NCBI GenBank assembly: GCA_964030785.1
Contig: OZ034969.1
Span: 29,189,401-29,253,400 of the forward strand
DNA length: 64,000 nucleotides
Source: Siderastrea siderea
Lineage: Eukaryota > Cnidaria > Anthozoa > Scleractinia > Rhizangiidae
Direction of reading: 5' to 3'
The position numbers were made by a program, and so were the translations under genes. Position 1 is the stretch's first letter, and the number at the start of each line of letters is the position of its first letter. The notes beneath the pieces were generated by a model that was not told where the DNA came from, did not search any database, and saw nothing but the letters and a program-made list of their open reading frames with translations. Below, piece after piece: positions 37,301 through 47,581 of this stretch.

Positions 37301-38739
37301 AGAGCCAAGGGTGTGAGCCTCTGGTAATCCACGCCACTGATTCATTTTTATGTGTGCAAGTAGGCACCTGAACAAGTGGTTAGGGTAACTTGGCACAATT
37401 CAACTACCCCCCCCCCTCCCCGCCCCCTAGCTGTCGACCCAACACCCTTTTCAATTACGCATTGGTCATGTATCGTAAACAGTGGGTAAAGCAAATTCCT
37501 CAGTGGCAGGGATGGGATAATAGATCAGACGCACCCAAATCTACCTGATCGTTCCCTTATCCCCTTTCCCCGCTTAGCGTTGATCGGTGCATACTTAGCA
37601 TTTCGAATGTTGCTAGGCTTTATAGAGCAAACTTATGCAGCCAGTTTTCTATTTCCGCAGCTTCGTGCTTAAAATAGAACAGAATGACTATGACGACCCC
37701 ACAGTGTACGAATTTAGACCATTCTCCGAAGCCTGTGTAAAACAAGGCTTATCAGCTCTGTGTGGGAGCAAATTTCCGTTTGGTATGCAGCGGGTGCTTC
37801 ATAAATCCTTCCTTTCTTGGAAATTAAGAGTTAAACAAAGCAGGAAGTTCAAAAGGATAGTGTTCTTCAGCAACACAGAGTCAATGAAACTGACACGTGC
37901 TTCGTCATATTAGTGAGGACGACTTGCTTTGGAAACCTCTACAGGCGAGTCAGCGTTTGGCAAGGACGTTTGAAGCCTGCCAGAGTCTCCACTGCACTTA
38001 CCAGCTTCTGTATTGGGAAGTCAGAACACTTATCTAACCATTTTAACTCTAACATAAGAAGAACGCAATGACTGCCAATTCCTAGAAATAGCAAATCTTG
38101 AAATAACTACAACTTAGATTAGTTTCAGAGGCCCTGTGGGGTAGAACAGTCTATCAGAGACCCTCATCGTCAACTTGGATCGTACTCTTCATTGTAAAAG
38201 AGAACAAAATTGAAACACAGGAACGTTTTATTGCACTGGCGAATTTCTGTCTGGTTTTAATTTGTATATTTCATACTTAATAAATTTTTTCACATTCTAT
38301 GTTAGTTAGAACAGGTTAGGTAAGAGTTAGATTAGGTTAGCAGGTCCCAACCAGCTTTTAGCCGTTGATTTTGCCTTGTAAACCTGCTAAACCAAAGTAT
38401 TGATGGGTTGAATCCTCTCGTTAAAGAGTTGATCCACCAAGATTTGAACCTTACAAAGCTCATGACAAATATATAAGCCTGACGCAGTTTATTGAATTTG
38501 CTCCTTGGAAAACACTTTTTTAAAAGTGCTTATAAAAAGTGCTTAGTTCAACATAGTCTTCTAAGGTCCTAGATAGACGTAGACCCTTTGTCTACGTCGA
38601 AGACAGGAGTCTAAATAAAGGCTGGCTAGGAGACTACTGAAGTCTTATACTGTTCATAAAGTGTTTCTTCTGATTAGATGGCGAAAACACTTTTCCCTAC
38701 AACCTTACCTTGTCAAAGGATCTCAAAGACAAACATCTG

Positions 38740-39190
38740 GTGCACCTTGCTTCACGTAATGTGGGCTCAGCTATAGAAAGAAAGCTATTGAGCACGACGC
38801 TTGTTCTCGCTGCTGGTTTTGCTTTACGACTGACATGTGGCACTAACTTTTGAATCTGGATGAAATCCTAAGTATAAGTAATTATAGTGTGACTATTCAA
38901 AATAAGTCTACCGAGCAGTACTTTCATGTGCTGATTAGGTTCTCCACGTCGAAGAAAGTGGTTCTAACTTTTGAGTCTATGGATGAAATCCTAAAAGGTG
39001 AGTGATGAGCATTCACATGAAAGCTATTGAGCAGTTTTATATGATGCTATTTCGGTTATGCTGCACAAGGTGGCTCTAACTTTTTAAGTTGAACAAAATC
39101 CTTTGCGATGCGGTTTGCCCGGTTTGTCAACTTTGCTTTACACGATAGTTCTAAGACTTCTAACTTTCGAGTGAAGTAACATTTCCTTGC
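38740..39190 (+). repeat. Degenerate tandem repeat, period about 115 bp
   Basis: The phrase CTAACTTTTGARTC.TGGATGAAATCC recurs near 38843, 38964 and, decayed, 39077, with a remnant near 39165. GCTATTGAGCA-type blocks recur near 38786 and 39021. Units have drifted and there is no ORF. Function unknown. Confidence 0.6.
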
Positions 39191-40320
39191 GGTATTGTTT
39201 GTTTTTCAATATCAGCAAGCCGAAAATTGAGGGTTTTTTAAGCACCCTTTTGATTAAACGGGCTAATATCGCCTCTGTCTTTATCTGTTCGCAAACAGAG
39301 TCATGCGCTTACTCATGACTCGCGAAACAAGCCGGAAAAATTCCATCATGATATATTATCGATAATGTTGTATAATGGCTCTGGTTGCTAAAAATAAATT
39401 GGAATCAACTAAGAACCAATTAGACACTTTATTCATGATTCAGGCCTCCTTAACACTGCATCACAAGTGTGGAATTTCTCGGTTCATTACACAGACATGT
39501 CGTCCATTTCGCGTGCACCACAGCGTGGTCGCACGCGAAAAAGACGGCTCAGTTTTCTAAGGCTTCCTTTTTTAGACCTCAACTAACATAAACCAGAAGG
39601 CACGGAGGACAACAGTTCATCCATGTCTTTGGGAAGTAAGGTTTACTTAAAGCTTCCTATCGGCTTTTATAATTAAGCAATTCCGATAAATTAAACGTGA
39701 TATGGGCACTTAGCCTTTTCGTCACCTTTCGTGAGAAGGGGCGTGATTTCGGCTTAGAGATCACGAAAACTTTTCAGTTGAACCAGGCACGGAACACGTT
39801 GGCAAAATTCATAGCCCCAACTGCTCACCTGAGAAATTAACGGTTTTGGCAAATGAATTAAATTTGTTTGGTGGAAACTTAACGTTTAACGTATGTTCTT
39901 GTCGATCGAGAACAAGTGACCTTTAGTAAAGAGAGAAGAGAGAAACATGTTTAGCATCATTAGACTAATTTTGTATGAACGTCCATGGTGTGCTGAACGT
40001 TAAAATGCTGATACATTCTGGCCTATGATGCAAATCTAGCTACAGTAATCGCAGGGAGGCTGGACGCGAGTTTCAGCTGAATTTGTTTGCTGTGACACGT
40101 TCTGGTTGGAAACAAAGGCGTCATTTCACATCTATACGATTTTGTTTATCCTTTTTTTAACTTTAATCAATGTGAATGGTGCAATCTGATGTTTTCTATG
40201 ATTAAAATTGACGAAATTCCTTCTCTTTCACTGCGCAGATCCGACGTTTTCAGATTAATGCTAGAAGTCACGTCGTACTAAAACAGGTCCTTGTCGCTAG
40301 TCCTTCAAGGATGGTGGGTT

Positions 40321-40535
40321 CTAATACAGAGGTATTTTTCCAAAGGATATGACTATGAGGAAAAACCAGATCTTAGCCAGACCTATTGGAATCTAAAAAA
40401 AAAAAAGAACTGTGAGTAACCCCACATTTTTCAGAGATAATTAAGGAACCATTATTCAAAAAAAAGCTTTGCTTAGTAAAATACAAAGAATGTATGGCAA
40501 TTTCTTTCCAAATTTAAGCTCAATTATAAAACACA
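40321..40535 (+). repeat. Dispersed repeat shared with 61512-61735
   Basis: Both contain TCTAATACAGAGRTATTTT, CAGATCTTAGC, CATTTTTCAGA and ACAAAGAATGTATGGCA followed by TTTCCAAATTTAAGCTCAAT in the same order. The inner GTGGTAACC/GGTTACC words suggest a foldback element. No coding content. Confidence 0.65.
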
Positions 40536-40705
40536 AAACACAAAGACAAGCAACAAACAGCAAACAAAAACAAACAAAAATTAAAGATATTTTTTTACCT
40601 ACGGTTTTGCAGTATCCACAGCTAATTATTGATTCAAAATGGAGCTATCTGAAAACGATGATGCTACAACGTTGGACACGTTTCCAGTAATAAGTGGTGT
40701 CTTAA

Positions 40706-41969
40706 GGGAGCGGTCATTATTTAGAGCAGGGGAGGGGGTGGATGATTTTTTAACCCCAAACAGCATAAGTCTATAACCCCTCCTTTAGCAGATAGTAACT
40801 TTCTTTGGCCCCTCCTTGAAGTGGCTGAAAAAATTCAATAACCCCTCCTTCTCCTCTTGGAAGCTTCGGAGGCAAAACGTAAAGACCTTCCAGGGCATGC
40901 TTATTTCAAGAAGATATGGGATTTCTACAATGCTCATTATAATACAGGTGAGCTGTTTATGGAATACCTGAAGAAACACTGCATTAATAAGGATGGAAAA
41001 TTATGCGATTTCTGCCAGGCACATGACTGGGTGGGACCAAGCCAGGAAGGAATACCTCAGCCAGTTCCAGATCCTGCTAACCCTGGTCACTATATGAAGC
41101 CTTTTGAAACCCCAACGAGTAGGAGATTTCCGGATGACTGGCAGCCCAGAGCTAATATTTAAGAGCTTAGTAATAGAAATCTCCAGACAGAGACTGACAT
41201 TGACCACTTTGCCACCAAATTTGCAGTTGATCCGAAATTAGGAAAGGAGTATGTGCAGCATCTAAATGATCTTAAACAAAGATCACAGATGAGAGCTGCT
41301 CAGGAGGAAGGAAAAGTCAGCAGCTTAGGCAGAAGACATTCGAGATATGACTTGCAACAATTAGTTCTGGAAGGAGAAATCAGCAAATTGAAAGTATTCG
41401 AACTAGACAAATATCGGGACAAACACAATATTCTTACCGGAAAGAAAGCATTAAAGGACGATAAAATAAAATGCATAATAAGTCGTGTTCTTAGAAACGA
41501 TTATTCAGCCACTGATACAAACGCTGTAGCTTGTGCCAGTTACAAACAAAGAGAATGTGTGGATGAATCAGACAGGGATGACGACAACGACGACAAGTAC
41601 GACGACGACTATGATGATGATGATGAGAGGTCGGATTCAGAAGAGGACCTGGTCCTGAATGATTTGGATGAATCAGAAGATTCGGGGGACAGTGAGAAAG
41701 AATAGAGTGAAGATCAACCAGAACTATTTGATCAGGTTATTGTTCGGCCTGGAAGACTGGCCGCCACGTGGCAAAGCCGATTCCTAGTGCGAAACTAGAA
41801 CGCTTAAGCCATAGTCCTTGGAATGAATAAAGTGTTCATTGATTTCTAGTAACCCCTCCTTTTTTCTCTGTGGATATTCCATCACCCCTCCTCCAGCACT
41901 TCCCAAAAATCCATAACCCCTCCCTAATATCATCCACCCCCTCCCCTGCTCTAAATAATGACCGCTCCC
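40706..41969 (+). mobile_element. 1,264-bp TIR element carrying a SAP-like ORF, no transposase
   Basis: The terminal 41 bases are perfectly inverted (GGGAGCGGTCATTATTTAGA...). TAA flanks both sides at 40703-40705 and 41970-41972. TWA duplications with GGG ends fit PIF/Harbinger. Subterminal AACCCCTCCTT words are repeated inside both ends. The middle, 40857-41705, is a coding-like region with one stop. No DDE transposase or Myb-like protein is present, so the element would have to be moved in trans. Perfect TIRs suggest recent activity. Confidence 0.85.
40857..41705 (+). pseudogene. Cargo ORF with SAP-like motif and acidic tail, one in-frame TAA
   Basis: The frame stays open from 40842 to 41705 except for TAA at 41160-41162; there is no good ATG at the front, so it looks like a captured or truncated gene piece. 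The first part has HAYFKKIWDFYNAHYNTG, a CDFC pair and RRFPDDWQPR. The part after the stop continues coherently with HFATKFAVDPKLGKEY, a helical stretch, then SKLKVFELDKY...GKKALKDDKIKCII, which fits the SAP DNA-binding helix-extension-helix pattern. It ends in an Asp/Glu-rich tail. I recall similar uncharacterised proteins in cnidarians but cannot name the family. Coding character on both sides of the stop argues for recent inactivation, an assembly error or readthrough. Confidence 0.65.
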
Positions 41970-42661
41970 TAAGTTGTTTTCAATCGTTCAAATGTGAGCG
42001 GATAACTTTTTGAAAACCCGTTTACAAACATTTCCTTTTCCTCATGGGGATTTTACGCACCTATTGTCGTCCACGAAACTGCTTGAGAAAGGTATCAAGT
42101 TCTTTCTCAAAGGGAAAACACACTCTCATTGGTTTTAGGCGATTTTCCAGGGGACAGAGGAGGAACTTTAAAACATCAAGCTGCAATCCATTTCCGCCCT
42201 AGCTACCCGCAGCCAAACACCTTACAGTTTCAGAAAACTAGCAATTTCAAAACTGAACCACCATTTGTGGCTTTCCCTTGCTTCCGTGTATTTCAAGCTT
42301 TTTACGGCAATACTAAAACGTGGTGACATAGCCCCCTCAAACCTCCCATAAAAGGACTCTTTCCTACAGTTGGACAATTCAACGTGGTCCCTAACGGGAG
42401 GAAGTAATAGGTTGTGTCAAAGATAACGGTGGACTTGAATACGGGACACATTGGTGGGGTCGATTAACAATTATTCACCGAAGTGGAAAAGTAATGGACA
42501 TTTACCGAGCCGTGACATCTACCACTCTTCACCGACATTGAGGTGAGAAATATACCAAACTAGTGGATAGCCGTACCAAATAGTTCTCTTTTTTTTCAGA
42601 GAAATAAGGGAAAGCTCGGGTGCGAAATTCATAAAAATGCCGGAAGGTGAATATAGCAGAT

Positions 42662-43102
42662 ACCGTAAACTGCCGCTTATAAGCCCCCCCGGTTTTAGGC
42701 CCATCTACCTTTAAACAAAAAAATACATCCGGTTATAAGCCCCCCGGATATAAGTCCCCCCCCCCCTCTCCTTTCCTTGTTTCGTTAATGTTAAGCACTC
42801 TCACAGAACACTGCAAAGACACTGAACTTCTGTTTTGTTACGTTCTGGTTACGTTCGTGTTGTTACAGTTTTGATTTTGTTGTTAAAATTGAACTGAATT
42901 CGATTTATTATGACATTTTAAAGGTTAATTAAAAACTAAATTAAAAACCTGTTTCGATCAACACTGCTGTGGCTCATTTCGAAACGTTTTTTTTTATTCC
43001 GCTTATAAGGCCCCCCGACATAAGCTCCTCCGTTTATAAGCTCACCCAAAACCCCTTACGAAGTTGTGTAAACCCAGGGCTTATAAGCGGCAGTTTACAG
43101 TT
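42662..43102. mobile_element. 441-bp foldback element with CCGCTTATAAG-type ends
   Basis: Ends are ACCGTAAACTGCCGCTTATA and, reverse-complemented, ACTGTAAACTGCCGCTTATA. The interior repeats CTTATAAGC and long C runs. No coding content. Lies inside the 42.5-44.3 kb cluster. Confidence 0.65.
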
Positions 43103-43157
43103 TTAGTATAGCAAACCAGTGGATAGTGTTTTTCGCGCACTCTAATTGGCTACTTAA

Positions 43158-43804
43158 GGTGATTCCATCGAAAAAGAAGTTGTAATGAGAATTTGTTGAA
43201 ACTCTGCACAGTTATTAATTACACCTAGTACATTAAAAAAATAAAATAAAAAGAGGGGGGTCACCGTGTCTGATTTCACGCTACGGGGCTGCAGTATATA
43301 GGTACTTTGCTATCTTTCGACAGCAATTTTAAAAAACCTATCCTTGTACCAGAGACACCCATTATTTCAACAAAAGTTACTACTAGCAATGAAATATAAG
43401 CATTATTCTGATGATAGACGAAAAATGTTACAGTAAAACGTCTTAAAATTGCCGTAAAAATGAAACTTATTTGATATAATAGGCAAACCGAGCGTCTGCA
43501 CGGTTCCAGTGAAACGCCTAAAATCTGACTGCAACAGTGAATCAACCGGAATATTTCAAAACTGAATAATGAAAAATTCTTCATATTTGAATATGTTATT
43601 TAAAGACGTATTTTCCTTAAATAAGTGGAATAAAAAAGTGGGGTCACCGAGTTCGTTTGGGAGAAAACGACCATTTATTTCTCTGAATAGCTCAGCTTTC
43701 ATAGAAACCTATCAAGTTTCGAACGTGCGCGCGCTCCTGCGCGCGCTAATCATGCAAAAAATGATTCGCAAAATGAATGCGCAATGCAATTGAATGGAAT
43801 CACC
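43158..43804. mobile_element. 647-bp TTAA-flanked element with GGTGATTCCAT ends
   Basis: GGTGATTCCAT at the left and its complement at the right, with TTAA on both sides (43154-43157 and 43805-43808). TTAA targets are used by piggyBac and Kolobok transposases. TIRs are short (~11 bp). No transposase. The right TTAA is shared with the next MITE. Confidence 0.7.
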
Positions 43805-43808
43805 TTAA

Positions 43809-44012
43809 CCCTTTAAGCACTAAGCCCGATGAAAATGAAATTTCTCTTTACATGATCACTACTTGTTTGAATGTTGAAGTGACAAGAATAAAGGAAGTGA
43901 TCACTGAGGACAGGATGTCTTGATATTTAGTCAAATTCTCCTTACTAGTTTCGTAAGAAATGTATGGGGATCAGTAATGAGAATATGCATTTTCATATCA
44001 GGGCTTAAAGGG
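43809..44012 (+). mobile_element. TTAA MITE family, copy 1
   Basis: CCCTTTAAGC...GCTTAAAGGG ends flanked by TTAA (43805-43808 and 44013-44016). Internal landmarks are CATGATCACTACTTGTT, GAAGTGATCACTGAGGA and TTCTCCTTACTAGTTTC. About 204 bp. Related copies at 45575-45777 (same orientation) and 49066-49271 (inverted). Confidence 0.85.
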
Positions 44013-44325
44013 TTAAACTAGGGATAGCATCTGCTACTCACCTCCCGGCATTTTTCTGGATTGCGCGCGGGAGTTTTGTCTCATTTCTTAGAAGAAAAGG
44101 AATTATTTGGTGCTGGCTATCCACTAGTTTGGTACATACTAAAACAATTATTCACTTCAGTGGCGGTGAAGATTGGTAGATTTTTACCTCGCCGCTTCGC
44201 GGCTCGGCAAAGATCCACCACCGGCTATTCACCTCCGCTTCCCGAGTTTGAGTAGCAAATCAGAGCGCGCGAAAAACACTATCCACTGGTTTGGTACATA
44301 CTAAAACGAGTTAGATGGCTGATCA

Positions 44326-44495
44326 TAGACTGCGAGTAGTCTCTAATTTTGGCGATGGCGATTGTGGGGCGGGCGAAATACACACACGCGCGCGCGCGAA
44401 ATTTCGCGTCGCCTCGAGATTTTGCGCGCGCGCGTGTGTGTATTTCGCCCGCCCCACAATCGCCATCGCCAAAATTAGAGACTACTCGCAGTCTA
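44326..44495. mobile_element. 170-bp near-perfect palindrome with 9-bp target duplication (Mutator-like foldback)
   Basis: Arms of about 76 bp (TAGACTGCGAGTAGTCTCTA...) are almost perfectly complementary around a CG/AC-rich centre. GGCTGATCA flanks both sides exactly (44317-44325 and 44496-44504). A 9-bp duplication with long TIRs fits Mutator-like MITEs. ORFs on both strands across it give the same peptide because the DNA is a palindrome; they are not genes. Confidence 0.88.
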
Positions 44496-44703
44496 GGCTG
44501 ATCAAGGCAGGTGCTTAGGCCTGGCCTCTGCAACATGAAGCGACCATTGATGGGATGTTACGATTGTCTTTCGCAGGGTTACACTCCAGCATTCCGTTAC
44601 ACTAGGAAAAATCCCTCTTTCTGCTCAGGGATAATCGAGCAAGAAGAGCATGCAAAAGCCTACGAAAGTCGCAAACGTGCCCTCTCTCCCACTGTGCCCA
44701 TGG

Positions 44704-44984
44704 CAGGGTTCGTACCCTTTTTCGAAAACAATTTTCCAGGACTCAAATACATTTTCCCAGGGCTCCCAAATGCACAATAATTGCAGCAATAAATCCTTAC
44801 GAAATAGAAATCCAGCAATAATCCTGCAGAAAATTGTTTTTTAAGAAAACTTAATTACAAGAATTTAAAGATTTCCAGGACTTTCCAAGACCTGCATTAA
44901 TTTTCCAGGACTTTCCAGTCCTGGAAAATGCTACAATAAAATTCTAGGACTTTCCAGGATTTCCAGGACCCGTATAAAACCCTG
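44704..44984. mobile_element. hAT-like MITE with CAGGGTT ends
   Basis: CAGGGTTCGTACCC at the left, CGTATAAAACCCTG at the right; the interior repeats TTTCCAGGACT words. CCATGG flanks on both sides may be a partial duplication, though it is a palindrome. No coding content. Confidence 0.6.
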
Positions 44985-45394
44985 CCATGGTTCCTCCGTG
45001 ACTACTGTTCTTCTGTGTCCTCTGTTCCTCTGATGTATTTGTAGACTTGCTCCTAGCCGCTTGTTCCGACTATGGAGGACGCGTGCGTGATTTACGCGCG
45101 TGAAACAAAATGCCGGCGGGTTCTGAGACTCGTTTCTGTCATCATATCACGCGCAAAACACGCAAATATCCCGCGCGCGAGTTTGCAATCATCTGAATAT
45201 AGGTTACCGCGCTACACATGCACATTTACAGAGTGCGTTTTTCAATAACCAGATAAACATCTCTTTTGTCTCCAAGGAAAAACCAGCGATTTGTAGCAAG
45301 TCTCACGTAGTTGGTGCGTTGTACATCAGTCATGTACCAACGCGCCTCTGTCACCATGCGCGCGTCGTTTTCACTCAACACTCGACTTTCGAGC

Positions 45395-45488
45395 TACCCT
45401 GGGTACCAGAAGTTTTTTTTTTTCGCTAGCGTCGGCCGAAGCCGAGCCGCAGAAACCGCGCAAGAAAAGCCTCTACCACCCAGGGTAC
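45395..45488. mobile_element. Short TIR element, TACCCTGG ends
   Basis: TACCCTGGGTACCAG at the left against CACCCAGGGTA at the right, with a GC-rich interior of about 70 bp. Small and only weakly supported. Confidence 0.4.
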
Positions 45489-45574
45489 TTTCGCGCACGT
45501 TCACATATTCTATTCGGACTACGCCTAAGCGGGAGCGACTGCCCGTAGTCTAGCATTTTGTTATTTCTCCTTAA

Positions 45575-45777
45575 CCCTTTCAACCCTAACAGTGACGAAA
45601 ATGAAATTTATGTTTACATTATCACTACTTGTTCAAACCATCAAGTGATGAGAATAAAGAGAGTGATCACCAAGGATAAGATGTCTTGAGATTTAGAAAT
45701 TCTCCTTACTAGTTCCATAAGAAATGTATGGAGAATAGCAAGGAGAATAGGCATTTTTTTTATCAGGGCTTAACGGG
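45575..45777 (+). mobile_element. TTAA MITE family, copy 2
   Basis: Same landmarks as copy 1 (ATTATCACTACTTGTTC, GAGTGATCACCAAGGA, TTCTCCTTACTAGTTCC) and TTAA at 45571-45574 and 45778-45781. Confidence 0.85.
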
Positions 45778-47581
45778 TTAACGGTGCGATCGATTTATAC
45801 GCTTAGGTAGAGAGACACTCTGGGGAAAAGGACCAACTCTTTAGCCACCGACCTCCCAATCTTCCGATCGAGAGAAAGCAATGCTAAGTCCAGCATACCC
45901 CCGTGACGCCACAAGATAATATAATAACACTGTTACCCAACTCTTTATTGATTTATTTTCGCCATTAAAAGCCAATGTGTATCTTTTTGTCTTCATAATA
46001 CGATTTTTAGTTATAAAATTTACTAGCCTCGATAATGGAGACAATCGTTTTCGCTTACTGAAGTAGAGTTTTGTGGTTTACTTCAATTTACCTCTTTAAA
46101 TCTGCTGTATCGAATATCGAAAGAAGCGTTTACAATAGTGATTTCTTTTAAACTTTAAGATAAAAAATATATCAATATATCTGTAATTTATGCAATACGC
46201 CGGTAGATAAACTGCATGCATTTCCTCGTTCCCCCCTTTAACTTTTTAATGGAATTATACTTCATCAATTAAATTTCACCTCATCACAAGCAAAGAAGTA
46301 CGATTCAAGCCCAGAAATAATGAGACTTAATCAACCTCTAACTTGATACATAATTTAAAACTAAAGGGAAAATACACCCTCTTTTTTTAAGGCTGGAAGC
46401 GAATGAAGTTCAAACGACCACATAGCCTCAAACCTACATCTACACCAAACGTGCTCAAGCGACTACAGTGCGCTTTCGTTGCAGTCTAAAAAAATTTCAC
46501 TGCAATATTTGCTACATTAGTGCCTTGCTTTGTAATTACGTTGGTTGCAGTGCTATGAAAGTCATAAGAACGTGGATGCTTTCCATTCACAGCAAGTCAA
46601 AACTAGAGAGACTTTCAAAAGGAGCAGAAACCATCGAACACCCCAACTGGCGACAAGTAATTTCTGAATCTTTCCTTGTGCAAGGACTCGTGGTTTTTGA
46701 CTTTTCAAAAAAAATTTTCCCGTGTAAACAGAAAGCACTTATCTTAGTCTCTTGTTAAAAAACAGCTTAACAATAGCTAAAAAGACCTGTGCTACAAATT
46801 TCTCTAAGAGACGCGCGTTACACTCAACGCCTTCTCTACAATCTTTCTTCGTGCCATCCTTATTTGTCAATACCTCAGGGGTGGGGTGACAGAGCTCGAA
46901 CCAGGCTCCAAAAACAGTGTACCCGCTTAAGTAAACAATCTACCTAGAAAAACTAACTTAAAATACTTATTCTTCCTACCAACTGTTTAAAGCAAAAAGT
47001 TAGAAAAGTTTGCATTATTTTGAAAGCCTTAAGGTATCCAGAAAGGTATCCTGGTATCCACTTGCACCAAGTTCCATAGTCTGCATAAAAGAACAAAGTC
47101 AGGGTTATAAAACAACCTTAGCAAAATGACCGTAAAGCAAAGCAAATTCCTTCCGTCTTTATTTATCAACAAAGAAAAGCTGTTGATTTTTGGTAAACAA
47201 AAATCACTTCCCATAAGTAAACCTTGTTGATACCTCACTGGTACACTTTATTATAATAACAAGCAATTAAACACGAAATCAAAACTATGAGTGTTCACTA
47301 GCCTTATTCCGAAATGAAAAGGTCTGAGGTGCCCCCCACCCCTCCCCCCTCAACTCCTCTGGGAAGCAAACTTAGAGAGTAAGACAAAGAATCAGACAAA
47401 CAAACCTAATTTTTCACTTGAGTCAAATTTCGTGGTGCTGTGTATTTGTGGTTCTAAATTCTGAGCATGAGCATATAAAGTGAACCTGTAAGTCAGCAGT
47501 ATTTTCCAGCGGTGGTTTTTGAGAAAATAAACTGAGAACATTATCAAATTTTTATGTTGAGGTAAGACCGACACACCAGTC
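45778..47581. other. Intergenic stretch downstream of VAT1, including its 3' UTR
   Basis: No exon supported. The part nearest 47581 is VAT1 3' UTR on the minus strand. ORFs at 46468-46758 and 47029-47238 lack recognisable motifs. Confidence 0.5.
47247..47252 (-). terminator. Candidate polyadenylation signal of VAT1 (AATAAA)
   Basis: TTTATT on the plus strand, about 330 bases past the VAT1 stop. A second one is at 47158-47163. Either would give a short UTR of usual size; cleavage sites cannot be confirmed. Confidence 0.45.

Larger units (their letters stand above)
32230..40705. other. Intergenic region upstream of the CHD gene
   Basis: No convincing exon on either strand. The first few hundred bases probably hold CHD 5' UTR and promoter on the minus strand, but I see no TATA box or initiator I would defend. 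It includes a (CT)n tract (34264-34338), a poly-C run near 35068, and a degenerate tandem repeat at 38740-39190. The ORF at 37635-37913 lacks any recognised motif. Confidence 0.5.
42545..44310. mobile_element. Nested cluster of TIR elements with inverted arms
   Basis: About 110 bp at 42545-42663 (ACCAAACTAGTGGATAGCC...) is repeated inverted at 44026-44150. A second pair, 43102-43152 and 44255-44310 (AAACCAGTGGATAGTGTTTT), is also inverted, but its order relative to the first is not that of one simple element. At least three smaller elements lie inside (see separate entries). It is best read as one or two old TIR elements split by later insertions. No intact ORF. Confidence 0.6.

Noticed and set aside
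37635..37913. 92-codon plus-strand ORF
   Set aside because: No recognisable domain or splice context, and chance ORFs of this size occur throughout the window.
44279..44536. Two overlapping ORFs on opposite strands with nearly the same peptide
   Set aside because: The DNA is a palindrome (Mutator-like foldback), so both strands read alike.
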